A stretch of DNA of 64,000 bases from Sulfuritortus calidifontis (GCF_003967275.1 NZ_AP018721.1:1550001-1614000); one strand, 5' to 3'. Counted from the first letter of the stretch, positions 44,833-62,274 are shown. Program-made: numbers and translations. The notes: generated by a model from the letters alone, not told the origin.

Positions 44833-47630
44833 ACCTGCTCACCCTCAGCGCCCCCTGGCCCCAACGGCTTAGCCAGATGCCCCGAACACCTCAATTCTTC
44901 TGGGCTGCAGCTTTGAGCCTGGGCTTCATCGCGGCGCAATTCATCCCGGGCAGGCAGTTCGCCATGGGCCAGGACGGCTATGCCGTGCTGCACACCATCC
45001 TGGAATTTCTCTCCATGGCGGTCTGCCTCCAGGTCTTCGTCATCAGCCTGCGGCCCAGCCACCATGTCGGCTTCGGCGAGACCCTGATCGGCCCCGGCCT
45101 GCTGGTGGTCGGCCTGCTCGACCTCGGTCACGCCCTGTCCTATCAGGGCATGCCCGACTTCGTCACTCCCAGCGGACCGGAGAAGGCCATCGACTTCTGG
45201 CTGGCCGCCCGACTGAGCGCGGCCATCACCCTGCTGCTGGCGGCGATCTTCTGGCAGCGGCAGGCCGGCCGACCGCTATTGCGCCACCTCATGGTCGCCC
45301 TGCTCTTCGCCTTCGGCGGCCTCACTTACTGGGCCGTGCTCTGGCGTCAGGAGCTACTGCCGCACACCTTCATCCCCGGCCAGGGACTCACCGGGCTCAA
45401 GATCGCGACCGAATACCTCATCGCCGGCATCCATCTGGCCACTCTCGCCCTGTTCCTCTCGCCCGGGCTGCGCCAGACCGGCAAGACCTCGGCCTGGCTG
45501 GGTGCGGCTGTGTGGATCATGGCCTTGTCGGAACTGTTCTTCACGCTCTATGCCAGCGTCACCGACCTCTACAACCTGCTTGGCCACCTATACAAGGTGG
45601 TCGCCTACGGCATCATCTACCGGGCGCTGGTCTTCAGCCGGATCGAAGAGCCCCAGCGTCTGCTGGAGGAGGCCGAACGGCGCTTCGACCTGGCCGTGCA
45701 CGGCAGCAACGACAGCATCTGGGACCGCGACCTGGTCGGGAACAAGACCTATTACTCGCCCCGCTGGAAGGCCATGCTCGGCTACGAAGAGGACGAGATC
45801 GGCGATGCGCCCGAGGAATTCACCAGCCGCGTGCATCCGAGCGACCTGGCCCATGTGCTTACCGCCATGGAGGCCCACCTTTCCGGCCAGGGCGACCATT
45901 ACCGGGCCGAGTTCCGCATGCGCCGCAAGGATGGCGAGTACATCTGGATTTTGGCGCGCGGCGTCGCCCTGTTCGACCGGCATCGCCGGCCTATCCGCAT
46001 CGCCGGAACCCATACCGATATCAGCGAGCGCAAGCGCTTCGAAGCGGCGTTGCGGCAAAGCGAGGCCAGCCTCAAGGAGGCCCAGCGCAGTGCTGCCCTC
46101 GGCAGCTGGGAGATCGACTACGGTAGCGGGGAACTCCACGGATCGGACGAGTTTTACCGGATCTTCGGCGTCGCCCCCTACCAAGCCCTGTTGACCAGCC
46201 GGGAGGCGGTCAAACCCTACATCCACCCCGAGGACTATGCGCGGGTGAAAGAGTCCTTCGAGGCGTCGCTCCGCGAACATTCTGGCTTCGATATGGATTT
46301 CCGGCTCAACCTGCCGGGCGGCCAGATCAAGCATGTCCATGGCCGGGCCAGCCACCGCTATGCCCCGGACGGCGCGCCACTGGCGTCGCACGGCACGCTG
46401 CAGGACATCACGGCGCGCAAGATGGTGGAGATGGAGCTGGACCGGCATCGGCGTCATCTCGAGGTCATGGTCGCGCAGCGCACCGCCGAATTGGCCGCGC
46501 GTGAGGAACAATACCGCCTGGTGGCCGACTTCACCTACGACATGGAGACCTGGATCGGCGAGGATGGCCGCTACCGCTACGTCTCGCCCGCCTGCCTGCA
46601 CCTGACCGGCCATGAGGCCGACGAATTCATGGCCGACCCTGGCCTGATGGCGCGCCTAGCCCACCCGGACGACCGGGCCGTGGTCAATCGGCTGTTCGAT
46701 CGTTGCTACCGGGAACGCCAGATCAATCGCCTGGAATTCCGGCTGATCCGTAGCGACGGCCGCGTCGTCTGGGTCGAGCACGTCGGCCAGCCGGTCTATG
46801 GCAGGGACGGCAGCTATCGTGGCTACCGCAGCAGCACACGCGACATCACCCTGCGCAAACAGGCCGAGCAGCAGCTGACCGAGGCCCGGCTGCGGGCCGA
46901 GGAGGCCGACCGGCTGAAATCGGCATTCCTCGCCACCATGTCGCACGAATTGCGCACCCCGCTCAACTCCATCATCGGCTTCACCGGCGCCCTGCAAATG
47001 GGCCTGGCCGGACCGCTCAACGAGGAACAGGCCAAGCAGCTGGGCTATGTCCGCCAGAGCGGCGAGCACCTCCTGGCCCTGATCAGCGATATCCTCGACC
47101 TGTCGAAAATCGAGGCCGGCCAGCTCCAGGTCGAGCACAAGCTGTTCAATCTGCGCGCCAGCATCGAACACGCGGTCGAGGTCGGCCGGGCCCTGGCCAA
47201 GCCCAAGGGCCTGCCGATCCGGGTCGAGATCGACCCGGCCATCGGCCACATTGAGAGCGACCGCCGGCGGGTCGACCAGGTGCTGCTCAATCTGCTGGGC
47301 AATGCCATCAAGTTCACCGAGCGCGGCGAGATCTGCTTGCGTTGCGGCATAGAGGGCGACATGGTCCGGATCAGCGTCTCCGACAGCGGCCCCGGCATCA
47401 CCGAGGCCAATCTCGTTAACTTGTTTCAACCCTTCCACCAGATCGACGACGGGCTAGGCCGCCGGCACGAAGGCACCGGACTCGGCCTGTCGATCAGCAA
47501 ACGACTGGTGGAATTGCTGGGCGGCAGCATCCGGGCCGAGAGCGAATGGGGCAAGGGTTCTACCTTCAGCTTCACCCTGCCCCGCCAGATGGAGATGCAG
47601 CATGGCGACGATCCTGTGCATCGAGGATAA
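44829..47630 (+). CDS. Membrane PAS sensor histidine kinase
   Basis: A 933-residue kinase. The N-terminal 240 residues form a MASE3-like sensor of about seven membrane helices. Three PAS/PAC regions follow (about 270-395, 395-540, 545-680), then HisKA with H706 in TMSHELRTPLNS and an HATPase domain (NLLGNAIKFTERGE, GTGLGLSISKRL). The ATG at 44829 overlaps the leader-ORF stop; a TTG 36 bases upstream is rejected. The end overlaps the next gene by 29 bases. It is probably the first kinase of a phosphorelay. Confidence 0.92.
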   Translation: MNLLTLSAPWPQRLSQMPRTPQFFWAAALSLGFIAAQFIPGRQFAMGQDGYAVLHTILEFLSMAVCLQVFVISLRPSHHVGFGETLIGPGLLVVGLLDLGHALSYQGMPDFVTPSGPEKAIDFWLAARLSAAITLLLAAIFWQRQAGRPLLRHLMVALLFAFGGLTYWAVLWRQELLPHTFIPGQGLTGLKIATEYLIAGIHLATLALFLSPGLRQTGKTSAWLGAAVWIMALSELFFTLYASVTDLYNLLGHLYKVVAYGIIYRALVFSRIEEPQRLLEEAERRFDLAVHGSNDSIWDRDLVGNKTYYSPRWKAMLGYEEDEIGDAPEEFTSRVHPSDLAHVLTAMEAHLSGQGDHYRAEFRMRRKDGEYIWILARGVALFDRHRRPIRIAGTHTDISERKRFEAALRQSEASLKEAQRSAALGSWEIDYGSGELHGSDEFYRIFGVAPYQALLTSREAVKPYIHPEDYARVKESFEASLREHSGFDMDFRLNLPGGQIKHVHGRASHRYAPDGAPLASHGTLQDITARKMVEMELDRHRRHLEVMVAQRTAELAAREEQYRLVADFTYDMETWIGEDGRYRYVSPACLHLTGHEADEFMADPGLMARLAHPDDRAVVNRLFDRCYRERQINRLEFRLIRSDGRVVWVEHVGQPVYGRDGSYRGYRSSTRDITLRKQAEQQLTEARLRAEEADRLKSAFLATMSHELRTPLNSIIGFTGALQMGLAGPLNEEQAKQLGYVRQSGEHLLALISDILDLSKIEAGQLQVEHKLFNLRASIEHAVEVGRALAKPKGLPIRVEIDPAIGHIESDRRRVDQVLLNLLGNAIKFTERGEICLRCGIEGDMVRISVSDSGPGITEANLVNLFQPFHQIDDGLGRRHEGTGLGLSISKRLVELLGGSIRAESEWGKGSTFSFTLPRQMEMQHGDDPVHRG

Positions 47631-47984
47631 CGAGCAAAACCAGTATCTGATTCGTTACCTGTTGGAGAAGCGCGGCCATGCCGTCGTTCTGGCCGGCGAC
47701 GGCAGCGAGGGCATTCGCCTGGCGACGGAGCTTCTGCCCGAGCTGATCCTGCTCGACATCCAGCTGCCAGGCATGGATGGCTATCAGGTGGCCGGAATCC
47801 TCAAGGGCATTCCACAACTGGCCGCCATTCCCATTGTCGCGGTGACCTCCTACGCCATGGTCGGCGACCGCGAGCGGGCCATCGCCAGCGGCTGCAGCGC
47901 CTATATCGAGAAACCCATCGACCCCGCGGCCTTTCCCGGCCAGGTCGAAGAGCATCTGCCGGGGCAATCGCGAAAGGCCGACTG

Positions 47985-47985
<1 letters not shown>
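47602..47985 (+). CDS. Single-domain response regulator
   Basis: A 127-residue stand-alone receiver resembling DivK/CheY-type proteins. Acidic residues lie in CIEDNEQN, phosphoacceptor D52 in LILLDIQLPG, then T and K in VAVTSYAM and YIEKPID. It starts within the end of the kinase gene and shares one base with the start of the hybrid kinase, so the three are tightly coupled. It could shuttle phosphate between the two kinases. Confidence 0.92.
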
Positions 47986-51299
<3,314 letters not shown>

Positions 51300-51335
51300 A
51301 CCGGCCGGCATGGATAACTTCGACAGGGAGCAACC

Positions 51336-52484
51336 ATGAACAGCCAATTCGATCTGGACATCGCGCCGGAGAAGAAGAAGATTCTGATCACCGACGACGA
51401 CCCCATCGTCGCCAGCATGCTGGAGGCCGCGCTGGCCGACGACTTCGAGGTGGCGATCGCCGATTCCGGCGAAGCCTGTCTCGCAACCGTGGCCAGCTAC
51501 AAGCCCGATCTGGTCCTGCTCGACATCGAGATGCCGGGCATGGACGGCTACACCACCTGCCAGGCCCTGCAGGAGCAATCGGCCGTGCATTTCGTACCGG
51601 TCATCTTCGTCTCCTCCCACGACTCCCTCGAGGAACGGCTGCGTGCCTATGAGGTCGGTGGCGTCGACTTCATCATCAAGCCCTTCGAGCCGGAGGAGCT
51701 GCTGCAAAAGGCCCAGATCGCGATCGAGCTCAAGGCCGAGCGCGAGCAGCTGGCGCAGGAAAAGGACTCGATGCAGAAGATGGCCATGAGCTTTCTCACC
51801 AACTTGGGTGAAAGCGGCGTGGTGCTCAAGTTCCTGCGCAACTGTTTTACCTGCAACGACTACCCAAGCCTGGTCAAAATGGCGATCGAGGCCATGGCCG
51901 AATACGGCCTGGAGGCGCTGGTGCAGATCCGCACCCCGAACGGCACCTACACCTACACCCCGTCCGGTCAGGCCTCGGAGCTGGAGACCTCGGTCTTTGC
52001 CAAAACCCATTCGCTCGACCGCATCTTCCAGTTCAAGAGCCGCATGATCATCAACTATCCGCACGCCTCGCTGCTGGTGAACAACATGCCGATCGACGAC
52101 GCCGATCTGTGTGGCCGCATCCGCGACAACGCCGCCTACATCACCGAGGGGGTGGAGGCCAGCGCCACGGCGATCATGCTGCGCGAGGATGTCGTGCGCC
52201 ACGTCGAACAGCAGAAGCGGGTCGCCCAGCAAACGGTCGCCGCGATCGAGAATCTGCGCGAGCAATACCGCAAACAGCAGTCGGACACGCGCTACATCCT
52301 GCACAGCCTGACCGAGAACATGGAAAAGCTCTATGTCTACCTAGGGCTGACCGAAGGTCAGGAGAAGGCGGTGGCCGACACCGTGAGCGCCTCGATCGAA
52401 CAGGCACTCAAGCTGTTCGAACAGGGGCTCGACTTCGACGGCCAGTTCGCGGCGGTGCTGGAGGGACTGAAAAAGGTTTCCTGA
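51336..52484 (+). CDS. Receiver fused to an unrecognised domain
   Basis: A 382-residue protein. The receiver (about 15-135) is complete, with acidic residues in TDDDP, D63 in LVLLDIEMPG, and K in IIKPFEP. A short helix leads to a domain at about 150-300 that I cannot name; its pattern (TYTYTPSGQASELE, MIINYPHASLLVNNMP) recalls a GAF-like sensor fold. A long coiled coil forms the C-terminus. The gene lies 36 bases after the hybrid kinase. It may bind a ligand or partner when phosphorylated. Confidence 0.83.
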   Translation: MNSQFDLDIAPEKKKILITDDDPIVASMLEAALADDFEVAIADSGEACLATVASYKPDLVLLDIEMPGMDGYTTCQALQEQSAVHFVPVIFVSSHDSLEERLRAYEVGGVDFIIKPFEPEELLQKAQIAIELKAEREQLAQEKDSMQKMAMSFLTNLGESGVVLKFLRNCFTCNDYPSLVKMAIEAMAEYGLEALVQIRTPNGTYTYTPSGQASELETSVFAKTHSLDRIFQFKSRMIINYPHASLLVNNMPIDDADLCGRIRDNAAYITEGVEASATAIMLREDVVRHVEQQKRVAQQTVAAIENLREQYRKQQSDTRYILHSLTENMEKLYVYLGLTEGQEKAVADTVSASIEQALKLFEQGLDFDGQFAAVLEGLKKVS

Positions 52485-52525
52485 ACGACAAGCTGCAGGC
52501 AACAAGAAATCGGGAGTGCAGTGTC

Positions 52526-53626
52526 ATGGCACGGGAATGCATCCTGGTCGTCGACGATCAGGCGGAGAACATCGAGATCATCAGCATGCTGCTCGGCGGG
52601 CAGTATGACTTGCTGTCGGCCCAGTCGGCCGAGTCGGCCTTCGCCGCGATCGGCCAGGGCAGGCTACCCGACCTGATCCTGCTCGACGTGGAGATGCCCG
52701 GCATGGACGGCTACGAGGCCTGCCAGCGGCTCAAGTCGCTGCCCGGCACCGCCCATATCCCGATCATCTTCCTCACCGGCCGCGGCAGCGTCGAGGATGA
52801 GGCCTACGGCCTCAAGCTCGGTGCCGTCGACTACATCACCAAACCGGTCAGTCCGCCCATCCTCGAGGCCCGGATTCGCACCCACCTGGCCTTGAAGAAC
52901 GCCAGCGACCAATTGCGCAACCAGAACACCCTGCTCGAGCAACGGGTGGCCGAACGCACCGCCGAACTGGTCAGGCGCACTGAGGATGTCGTGCTCGCCC
53001 AGGACACCACCATCCTGGCCCTGGCGAGCCTGGCCGAGACGCGCGACAACGAGACCGGCAACCACATCCTGCGTACCCAGAACTACGTCAAGGCCCTGGC
53101 TACCCGGGTCAGGGAACATCCACGCTTCAGGGCGCAGCTGTCCTGGGGCCAGATCACCCTGCTGTACAAATCGGCACCGCTGCACGACGTCGGCAAGGTT
53201 GGCATCCCGGACCACATCCTGCAGAAACCGGGCAAGCTCACCCCGGAGGAATTCGAGATCATGAAGGCCCACACCACCCTCGGCCGCGATGCCATCCTTG
53301 CGGCCGAGGCCAAGCTCGATTCCTCGACCTCCTTCCTGCGGGTGGCGCGGGAGATCGCCTATGCCCATCATGAAAAGTGGGACGGCAGCGGCTATCCCCT
53401 TGGGCTGGCGGGCGATGCCATCCCGCTCTCGGCGCGGATCATGGCCATCGCCGACGTCTACGATGCCCTGATCAGCCAGCGCATCTACAAACCGGCCTTC
53501 CCCCACGAAAAGGCGGTGGCGATCATCACCGAGGGCAAAGGCGCACACTTCGACCCCGATCTTGCCGAGGCCTTCATGGCCATCGCCGGCGAGTTCAACG
53601 CCATCGCCCAGCGCTTCAAGGACTAG
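52526..53626 (+). CDS. HD-GYP response regulator
   Basis: A 366-residue protein with a receiver (D54 in LILLDVEMPG), a coiled-coil linker (about 130-165) and an HD-GYP domain (HD at 220-221 in LHDVGKVGIPDHIL, GYP in KWDGSGYPLGL near residue 289). HD-GYP domains hydrolyse cyclic-di-GMP, so this is the likely enzymatic output of the phosphorelay. The ATG at 52526 fits the receiver start; the frame is open far upstream but is antisense to nothing and overlaps the previous gene. Confidence 0.93.
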   Translation: MARECILVVDDQAENIEIISMLLGGQYDLLSAQSAESAFAAIGQGRLPDLILLDVEMPGMDGYEACQRLKSLPGTAHIPIIFLTGRGSVEDEAYGLKLGAVDYITKPVSPPILEARIRTHLALKNASDQLRNQNTLLEQRVAERTAELVRRTEDVVLAQDTTILALASLAETRDNETGNHILRTQNYVKALATRVREHPRFRAQLSWGQITLLYKSAPLHDVGKVGIPDHILQKPGKLTPEEFEIMKAHTTLGRDAILAAEAKLDSSTSFLRVAREIAYAHHEKWDGSGYPLGLAGDAIPLSARIMAIADVYDALISQRIYKPAFPHEKAVAIITEGKGAHFDPDLAEAFMAIAGEFNAIAQRFKD

Positions 53627-53641
53627 GCACGGCGGGTCCGA

Positions 53642-54647
53642 TCATCGCCAGACGCCCGACGGCGGCGTATAGCTGTCGAGCACCCGGACATAGCTGGCCC
53701 GGGCATAGGCACCGGGGTCGGGCAGATTCTGCTGGCTCATGCTGCCTTTCATCTGGCTGACCGATTCGTACTCGCGCTCGACCATCCAGGCCTCGATGCC
53801 GCGGAGAATCTCGGTCAGCCGCTCCGGCCCATGCTGCAGCAGGCAGCTGGCCAGATGCACTACATCGGCACCGGCCAGCAGCATCTTCAGCGCCTCGTCC
53901 GGTCCATGGACGCCGCCGGTGGCGGCGAGATTCAATCGGATGCGGCCGTGCAGGATGCCGATCCAGCGCAGGCGCAACAGGGCATCGTCCGGTGTCGACA
54001 GATGGATTTCATCGGTCATGCTCAGGGTATCGAGATCGATGTCGGGCTGGTAGAAGCGGTTGAACAGGACTATGCCGTTGGCCCCGGCCGCCTCCAGCCG
54101 CCGGACGAAATTGGGCAGCGAGGAGAAGTACGGCGACAGCTTCATGGCGATCGGCAGCGACACCGCATGGCGCAGCTCCTTGAGCAGTTCGATGTAGCGC
54201 TGCTCGACCGCCTCGGCCGAATCCTCGGCATTGGCCGCCATGTGGTAGACGTTCAGTTCCAGGGCGTCGGCCCCGGCCCGCTGCAACTCGATACCCAGGT
54301 CGATCCAGCCGCCGAGCGAGACGCCGTTGAGGCTGGCGATGACCGGGATGTCCAGGCTTTCCTTCAGCCGCCGCAACTGGTCGAGATAGCGATCCAGGCT
54401 GTTCATGTAGCGGCCCAGGTCGGGCAGGAAGCCGGAGGCCTCGCCGTGGCCCAGGGCCGGCTCCAGCAGGAAGCGTTCGGTCATCGCCTCCTCCACCCGC
54501 AACTCCTCCTCGAACAATGAGTACATGACGATGGCCGAGGCCCCGGCATCCTCCAGCCGGCGCGCCTTGCCCAGGCTCTTCGACAGCGGCGAGGCCGAGG
54601 GCACCAGCGGGTTCTTCAGCTTAAGCCCGAGATAGTCGGTGGACAGG

Positions 54648-54655
<8 letters not shown>
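53642..54655 (-). CDS. Dihydroorotate dehydrogenase-like flavoprotein
   Basis: A 337-residue TIM-barrel protein related to class 1 dihydroorotate dehydrogenases (DLSTDYLGLKLKNPLVPSAS, ALELNVYHM, LPIAMKLSPYFSS, LAATGGVHGPDEALKMLLAG). Such proteins are often encoded beside pyruvate:ferredoxin oxidoreductase and are not necessarily in pyrimidine synthesis. The ATG at 54655 overlaps the nifJ stop by 8 bases. A longer frame to 54859 lies inside nifJ and is rejected. Confidence 0.88.
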
Positions 54656-58226
<3,571 letters not shown>

Positions 58227-58323
58227 GGAGCACCCCAGATTTAAGACGTCGCGGTCTTCATATTAGACCGACTGCAGGGGCTTTGCAGAAAACACCCCGG
58301 CCAGGACCTATCCCGGCTGGCGC

Positions 58324-60324
58324 TCAATCCCAGAAACGCAGACTGATGAGGGCACGGTTGGCCCGCAGGGCATGCATGGTATCGCGTTCGAAATCCTGAT
58401 AGGCGCCGGAAAGATTCTGCAGGACCAGGGCCAGTTCGTAGCGCTGGCCGGCCCGGCGCCAAGTCTTGGCCAGCCTGGCATCCAGTCGCTGGACCTCGGG
58501 CACCCGATCGCCCTCGGCCAGCCAGGTCATCTTGCCCAGGCGATAGAAACCGAAGCTGCCGAGCCAACCTCGGCCGAACTCGTGGCTGGCCAACAGGGAG
58601 TAACTCAGGCGCGGGGCCGAGACCGCCATTTCCCTGGCGTCGGTCGAACCGGGCTCCACCGCATCCTCGGCGTCCTGCCAGATCCAGGCCTGACCGAAAA
58701 TGAAACGTGTATCGGCCCGCGGCTGCCACTGCAGTTGATACTCGACACCCCACACCTTGGCGTTGAGCTTGTTGCGACCCTGGGCCGCCTTGCCGTCCCA
58801 ATTGTCCGGCCCATAGGCCACCTTCACGCTGTCGAGCAGGTCTTTCAGGCTGTCGCGGAAGGCCCGCAAGTCGAGGTTGACGCCCTGCTTCGGATAGCGG
58901 CCGACATAGCCCAGCTCCCACGAGGTCATGGCTTCCGGCGCAAGCTTGCCCGCAGGAATCCGAATCTGCTCCCATAGCGGCGCATAGACGATGCGCTGAT
59001 TCGCCGACTGCTCGTAGAAGGTCGGCGAACGATAGCCGCGGCTGGCCCCCAAGCGGAAGGCATGGTGTGCCGAAGGCAGATAGTGCAGGCTGGCGCGCGA
59101 GGACAAGGTGGTGCCGGCGTAGTAGTGATCCTCCAGCATGCCGCCGGCATTGAGCAGCCAGCGCTCGTGCGGCCGCCATTCCCAGGTGCCGAACAGGCGG
59201 TAGATTTGCTCGGAGAGCGTGTTGCCCGGCGCGAAGTAATAAGGCGAACGAATCTCGTCATGGCGAATCTCTATACCGTATGCCAACCGATGGGCGTCGG
59301 CCGGGCTGGTGTTGGCCTGGAACTCCAGCTGTTCACGCATGACCTTGTAGCTCTGTCCGAGCGCCAGCGTCGTCAGGCCAAGCACGGGCAGCACTGTGGT
59401 GGTGTTCCAGGTGTCCTGGTAATCCTTCTGCGCCCGGCTGTATTGGAGGGAATAACTGGTGTCCGGACTCAGTGTACGGCGCCAGAGCAGTTGCATGGCG
59501 TAGTTGTCGTTTTCGCTGGTCCGTGGCGGATTCCAGATGTCACCCCGGACCCCCATCTCCCAATACGACCGGTTCAGACCGAACTGGGCCATGACCTCGT
59601 CACGGCTGTTCAGCCGGTAGTCCAGGCGCATGTTAAGAAAGGTGTCATGGGCCTTGTCCGGCTGCAGGGAAAAATGGCTGTCGCTGCGGTCCTTCAGGCT
59701 GAACCGCCAAGCCAGATCACCGCGGCTGCCGTAATGTCTCAGCAGATAGGCCGATTGGTCGCGATTGCCCCGACTCGCGGCCAAGTTGGTACCGGGCTCA
59801 TCGCGTCCCTGGAGGGTGACGATGTTGATGGTGGCGAGAAAGGCATTGGAACCATAGGCGGCTGCGCTCGGCCCATGCACCACCTCGATCCGCTCGATGT
59901 CCTCGATGGCCAGCGGCAACTCGCGCCATTCCACCTGACCGAGGCCGGGGTTGTAGATGGAGCGGCCGTCGACCAGCACCTGCATGCGGCGGGAATAGGC
60001 GTCGGACAGGCCGTGGTAGGTCACGATCGGCTGCCAGTTGGCGGCATAGGCAACCTGGAAACCGGGCACCAGGCGCATGAGGTCGGGAATCTCGGTGAAG
60101 CCCGAGGCCTCGATCATCCTGCGGTCGATCACCGTCACCATGGCCGGCGCCTCGCGGGCCGGCTGGGCCAGGCGGGAGACCGTCAGCACCACCGGTAACT
60201 CTTCGAAGAAGATCTGCTCTGACAACGGCCTGTCGTCCTCGGCCAGACAAAGCGGCGCGGCGATGGCTGCGGCAAGCAGGCAGGCTGCTTGGCTTAGGCG
60301 GAGCGACAGCTTTCCGGGCTTCAT
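58324..60324 (-). CDS. TonB-dependent outer-membrane receptor
   Basis: A 666-residue receptor with a signal peptide (cleavage near residue 28), a plug domain (about 45-165: MVTVIDRRMIEASGFTEIPD, VLVDGRSIYNPGLGQVEW, ERIEVVHGPSAAAYGSNAF) and a beta-barrel ending in a terminal aromatic-type FWD. It transports an unknown ligand in a TonB-dependent way. It lies 42 bases downstream of a hybrid kinase gene on the same strand. Confidence 0.92.
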   Translation of the reverse strand: MKPGKLSLRLSQAACLLAAAIAAPLCLAEDDRPLSEQIFFEELPVVLTVSRLAQPAREAPAMVTVIDRRMIEASGFTEIPDLMRLVPGFQVAYAANWQPIVTYHGLSDAYSRRMQVLVDGRSIYNPGLGQVEWRELPLAIEDIERIEVVHGPSAAAYGSNAFLATINIVTLQGRDEPGTNLAASRGNRDQSAYLLRHYGSRGDLAWRFSLKDRSDSHFSLQPDKAHDTFLNMRLDYRLNSRDEVMAQFGLNRSYWEMGVRGDIWNPPRTSENDNYAMQLLWRRTLSPDTSYSLQYSRAQKDYQDTWNTTTVLPVLGLTTLALGQSYKVMREQLEFQANTSPADAHRLAYGIEIRHDEIRSPYYFAPGNTLSEQIYRLFGTWEWRPHERWLLNAGGMLEDHYYAGTTLSSRASLHYLPSAHHAFRLGASRGYRSPTFYEQSANQRIVYAPLWEQIRIPAGKLAPEAMTSWELGYVGRYPKQGVNLDLRAFRDSLKDLLDSVKVAYGPDNWDGKAAQGRNKLNAKVWGVEYQLQWQPRADTRFIFGQAWIWQDAEDAVEPGSTDAREMAVSAPRLSYSLLASHEFGRGWLGSFGFYRLGKMTWLAEGDRVPEVQRLDARLAKTWRRAGQRYELALVLQNLSGAYQDFERDTMHALRANRALISLRFWD

Positions 60325-60366
60325 GACGACACGATTCTATCTGTTCCCTGGCGATTGCCGGCTGAT

Positions 60367-62274
60367 TCAGCGCTGCGTCAGCAACCCGGTCAGCAAGGCG
60401 TGCAGCCGAGCCGGTGCCACCGGTTTGTGCAGGATCGTCAGGCCGCTGGCATTCATCCGGGCCACGCTTTGCGGCACCGTATCGCCGCTGATCAGCGCGG
60501 CCGGCAACTCGGCGCCGAAACGCTCGCGCAGGCGCTCGATCGCCACCAGGCCGTCGGCCTCGCCGGGCAGGCGGAAATCGCTCACCACGGCATCGGGCAC
60601 GGCGCCCGTTTCCAACAAGGGCCAGACTGCATCCAGGCTCGGCGCCAGCAAGGGGCGCAAGCCCCAGCTCGAGAGCAAGGCCGCCATGGAATCCAGCACG
60701 TCGGGGTCGTCGTCGATGACCAGGACGCACTGGCCGCTGAAGCTGGCGGTCGGCGGTGGCAAAACCGAAGGCGAAGCTTCAGGCAGGGCCAGCGGCGCCA
60801 CCGGCAATTTTAGGCTGAACACCGTGCCCCGGCCCGGCCGGGAATGCACCTGCAACTCGTGGCCGAGCAGGCGCGCCAGCTTGGCCACGATGGCCAGGCC
60901 CAGGCCCATGCCGTGCCGGCGATTGCGCTCGGGATTGCCGACCTGGTAGTACTCCTCGAAGATGCGCGGCAGGTCCTCTGGCGCAATGCCGATGCCGGTA
61001 TCCCAGACCTGGAGCAGCCAATGGTCGTGGCGTCGGCGACAGGCCACCAGCACGCCGCCGCGCTGGGTGTAGTGGATGGCATTGGCCACCAGGTTATTCA
61101 GGATCCGGGCAAGCAGAAGTGAATCGCTATAGGTGCCGGCCGAGGCGAGGCGCACCCTGAGCGCGATGCCCTTCTCCTCGGCCAGGGGGGCGAACTCCTC
61201 GTCGAGCTTGCGCAAGTAGGGCTTGAGATCGAAATCGCGGAAATTGGGCTGGACCGCGCCGGCATCCAGCTTGGACAGGTCGAGCAAGGCATTGAACATG
61301 CCTTCCAGCTGACTGACCGAGGCCTGCATGCGCTGGACGATACCCAGATGCTGGTCATCCGTCAGCTGCTGGTGGAGCAGTTCGGTGAACAGGCCAAGGG
61401 CATGCATGGGCTGCCGTAGATCGTGGCTAACCGAGGCCAGGAAACGGGATTTCGCCAGGTTGGCCTGCTCGGCCTCCTGCCGCTTGCGTTCCAGGTCTTC
61501 GGTCGCCTCGCGCACGCGCTGTTGCAGCAGACTGTTGTGCTGTTCGAGCGAAACCGCCATGCGGTTCACCCCGGCCTGCAGATGGCCGATCTCGCCGCCG
61601 GTATCCTGCTCGGCCCGCACCGCCAGTTCGCCCCCGCCCAGCCGACCGACCACCTGGGAGAGGGCCAGGATCGGCCGGCTGAGGGTACGGCTGACGACCA
61701 CGGCGATGACCCCGGCCAGGATGGTGCCCAGGCCCATGATCAACAGGCCGGCCAGCAACAGGTGACGCTTGAGTTCCTCCAGATTGTCGGTGGACATGCC
61801 GAGCAGCACGGTGCCGATCACCTTGGGTGGCTGGCTCGCGCCCTGGCCGCCGGCAATGTCGAGCATGGGGTCGTTGAGATTCAGCGAGCGCAGTTCGACC
61901 GGCAGGCTGATGATCCATTGCGCCTCCAGATGCGCCCGGTCCTGTTCGCCCGCCCCCATCAGCACGGCGTGATCGACCATGCCCGACCAGGACAGGGGCT
62001 GACCGGCCTCGTCCTTCACCATCACGAAGCGAACCCCCGGCTCCTTCGCCGCGGCATGGGCCAAGGTGGCGAGCATGGGCCTGTTGCCGGTGACGATGGC
62101 GTATTCGGACGAGGTCGCCAGATTGCGCGCCATGTTGTAGCCGAGCATGCGCCATGCATTCTCGCTGTCGCGGATGCGGTCGAACGTGAAATAGGCGGCC
62201 ACGGCGATCGCGATGGTCACGCTCGGCAGCAACACCGCCAGCAGGATGGTCCGCTGGATGCCCAGGTTTTTCAT
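60367..62274 (-). CDS. Hybrid sensor histidine kinase with HAMP and receiver
   Basis: A 635-residue membrane kinase. Two membrane helices (about 8-30 and 172-195) enclose a periplasmic sensor. HAMP (about 195-250), coiled coil, HisKA (H284 in VSHDLRQPMHALG), HATPase (RILNNLVANAIHYTQ, GMGLGLAIVAKL) and a C-terminal receiver (acidic IDDDPD, D566 in VVSDFRLPG) follow. Its start overlaps the binding-protein stop (ATGA), so the periplasmic protein probably delivers the signal. Confidence 0.92.
   Translation of the reverse strand: MKNLGIQRTILLAVLLPSVTIAIAVAAYFTFDRIRDSENAWRMLGYNMARNLATSSEYAIVTGNRPMLATLAHAAAKEPGVRFVMVKDEAGQPLSWSGMVDHAVLMGAGEQDRAHLEAQWIISLPVELRSLNLNDPMLDIAGGQGASQPPKVIGTVLLGMSTDNLEELKRHLLLAGLLIMGLGTILAGVIAVVVSRTLSRPILALSQVVGRLGGGELAVRAEQDTGGEIGHLQAGVNRMAVSLEQHNSLLQQRVREATEDLERKRQEAEQANLAKSRFLASVSHDLRQPMHALGLFTELLHQQLTDDQHLGIVQRMQASVSQLEGMFNALLDLSKLDAGAVQPNFRDFDLKPYLRKLDEEFAPLAEEKGIALRVRLASAGTYSDSLLLARILNNLVANAIHYTQRGGVLVACRRRHDHWLLQVWDTGIGIAPEDLPRIFEEYYQVGNPERNRRHGMGLGLAIVAKLARLLGHELQVHSRPGRGTVFSLKLPVAPLALPEASPSVLPPPTASFSGQCVLVIDDDPDVLDSMAALLSSWGLRPLLAPSLDAVWPLLETGAVPDAVVSDFRLPGEADGLVAIERLRERFGAELPAALISGDTVPQSVARMNASGLTILHKPVAPARLHALLTGLLTQR

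Noticed and set aside
53642-53668. Terminator between the convergent HD-GYP and dihydroorotate-dehydrogenase-like genes
   Set aside because: No stem of useful length followed by a T run is visible on either strand in the short gap.
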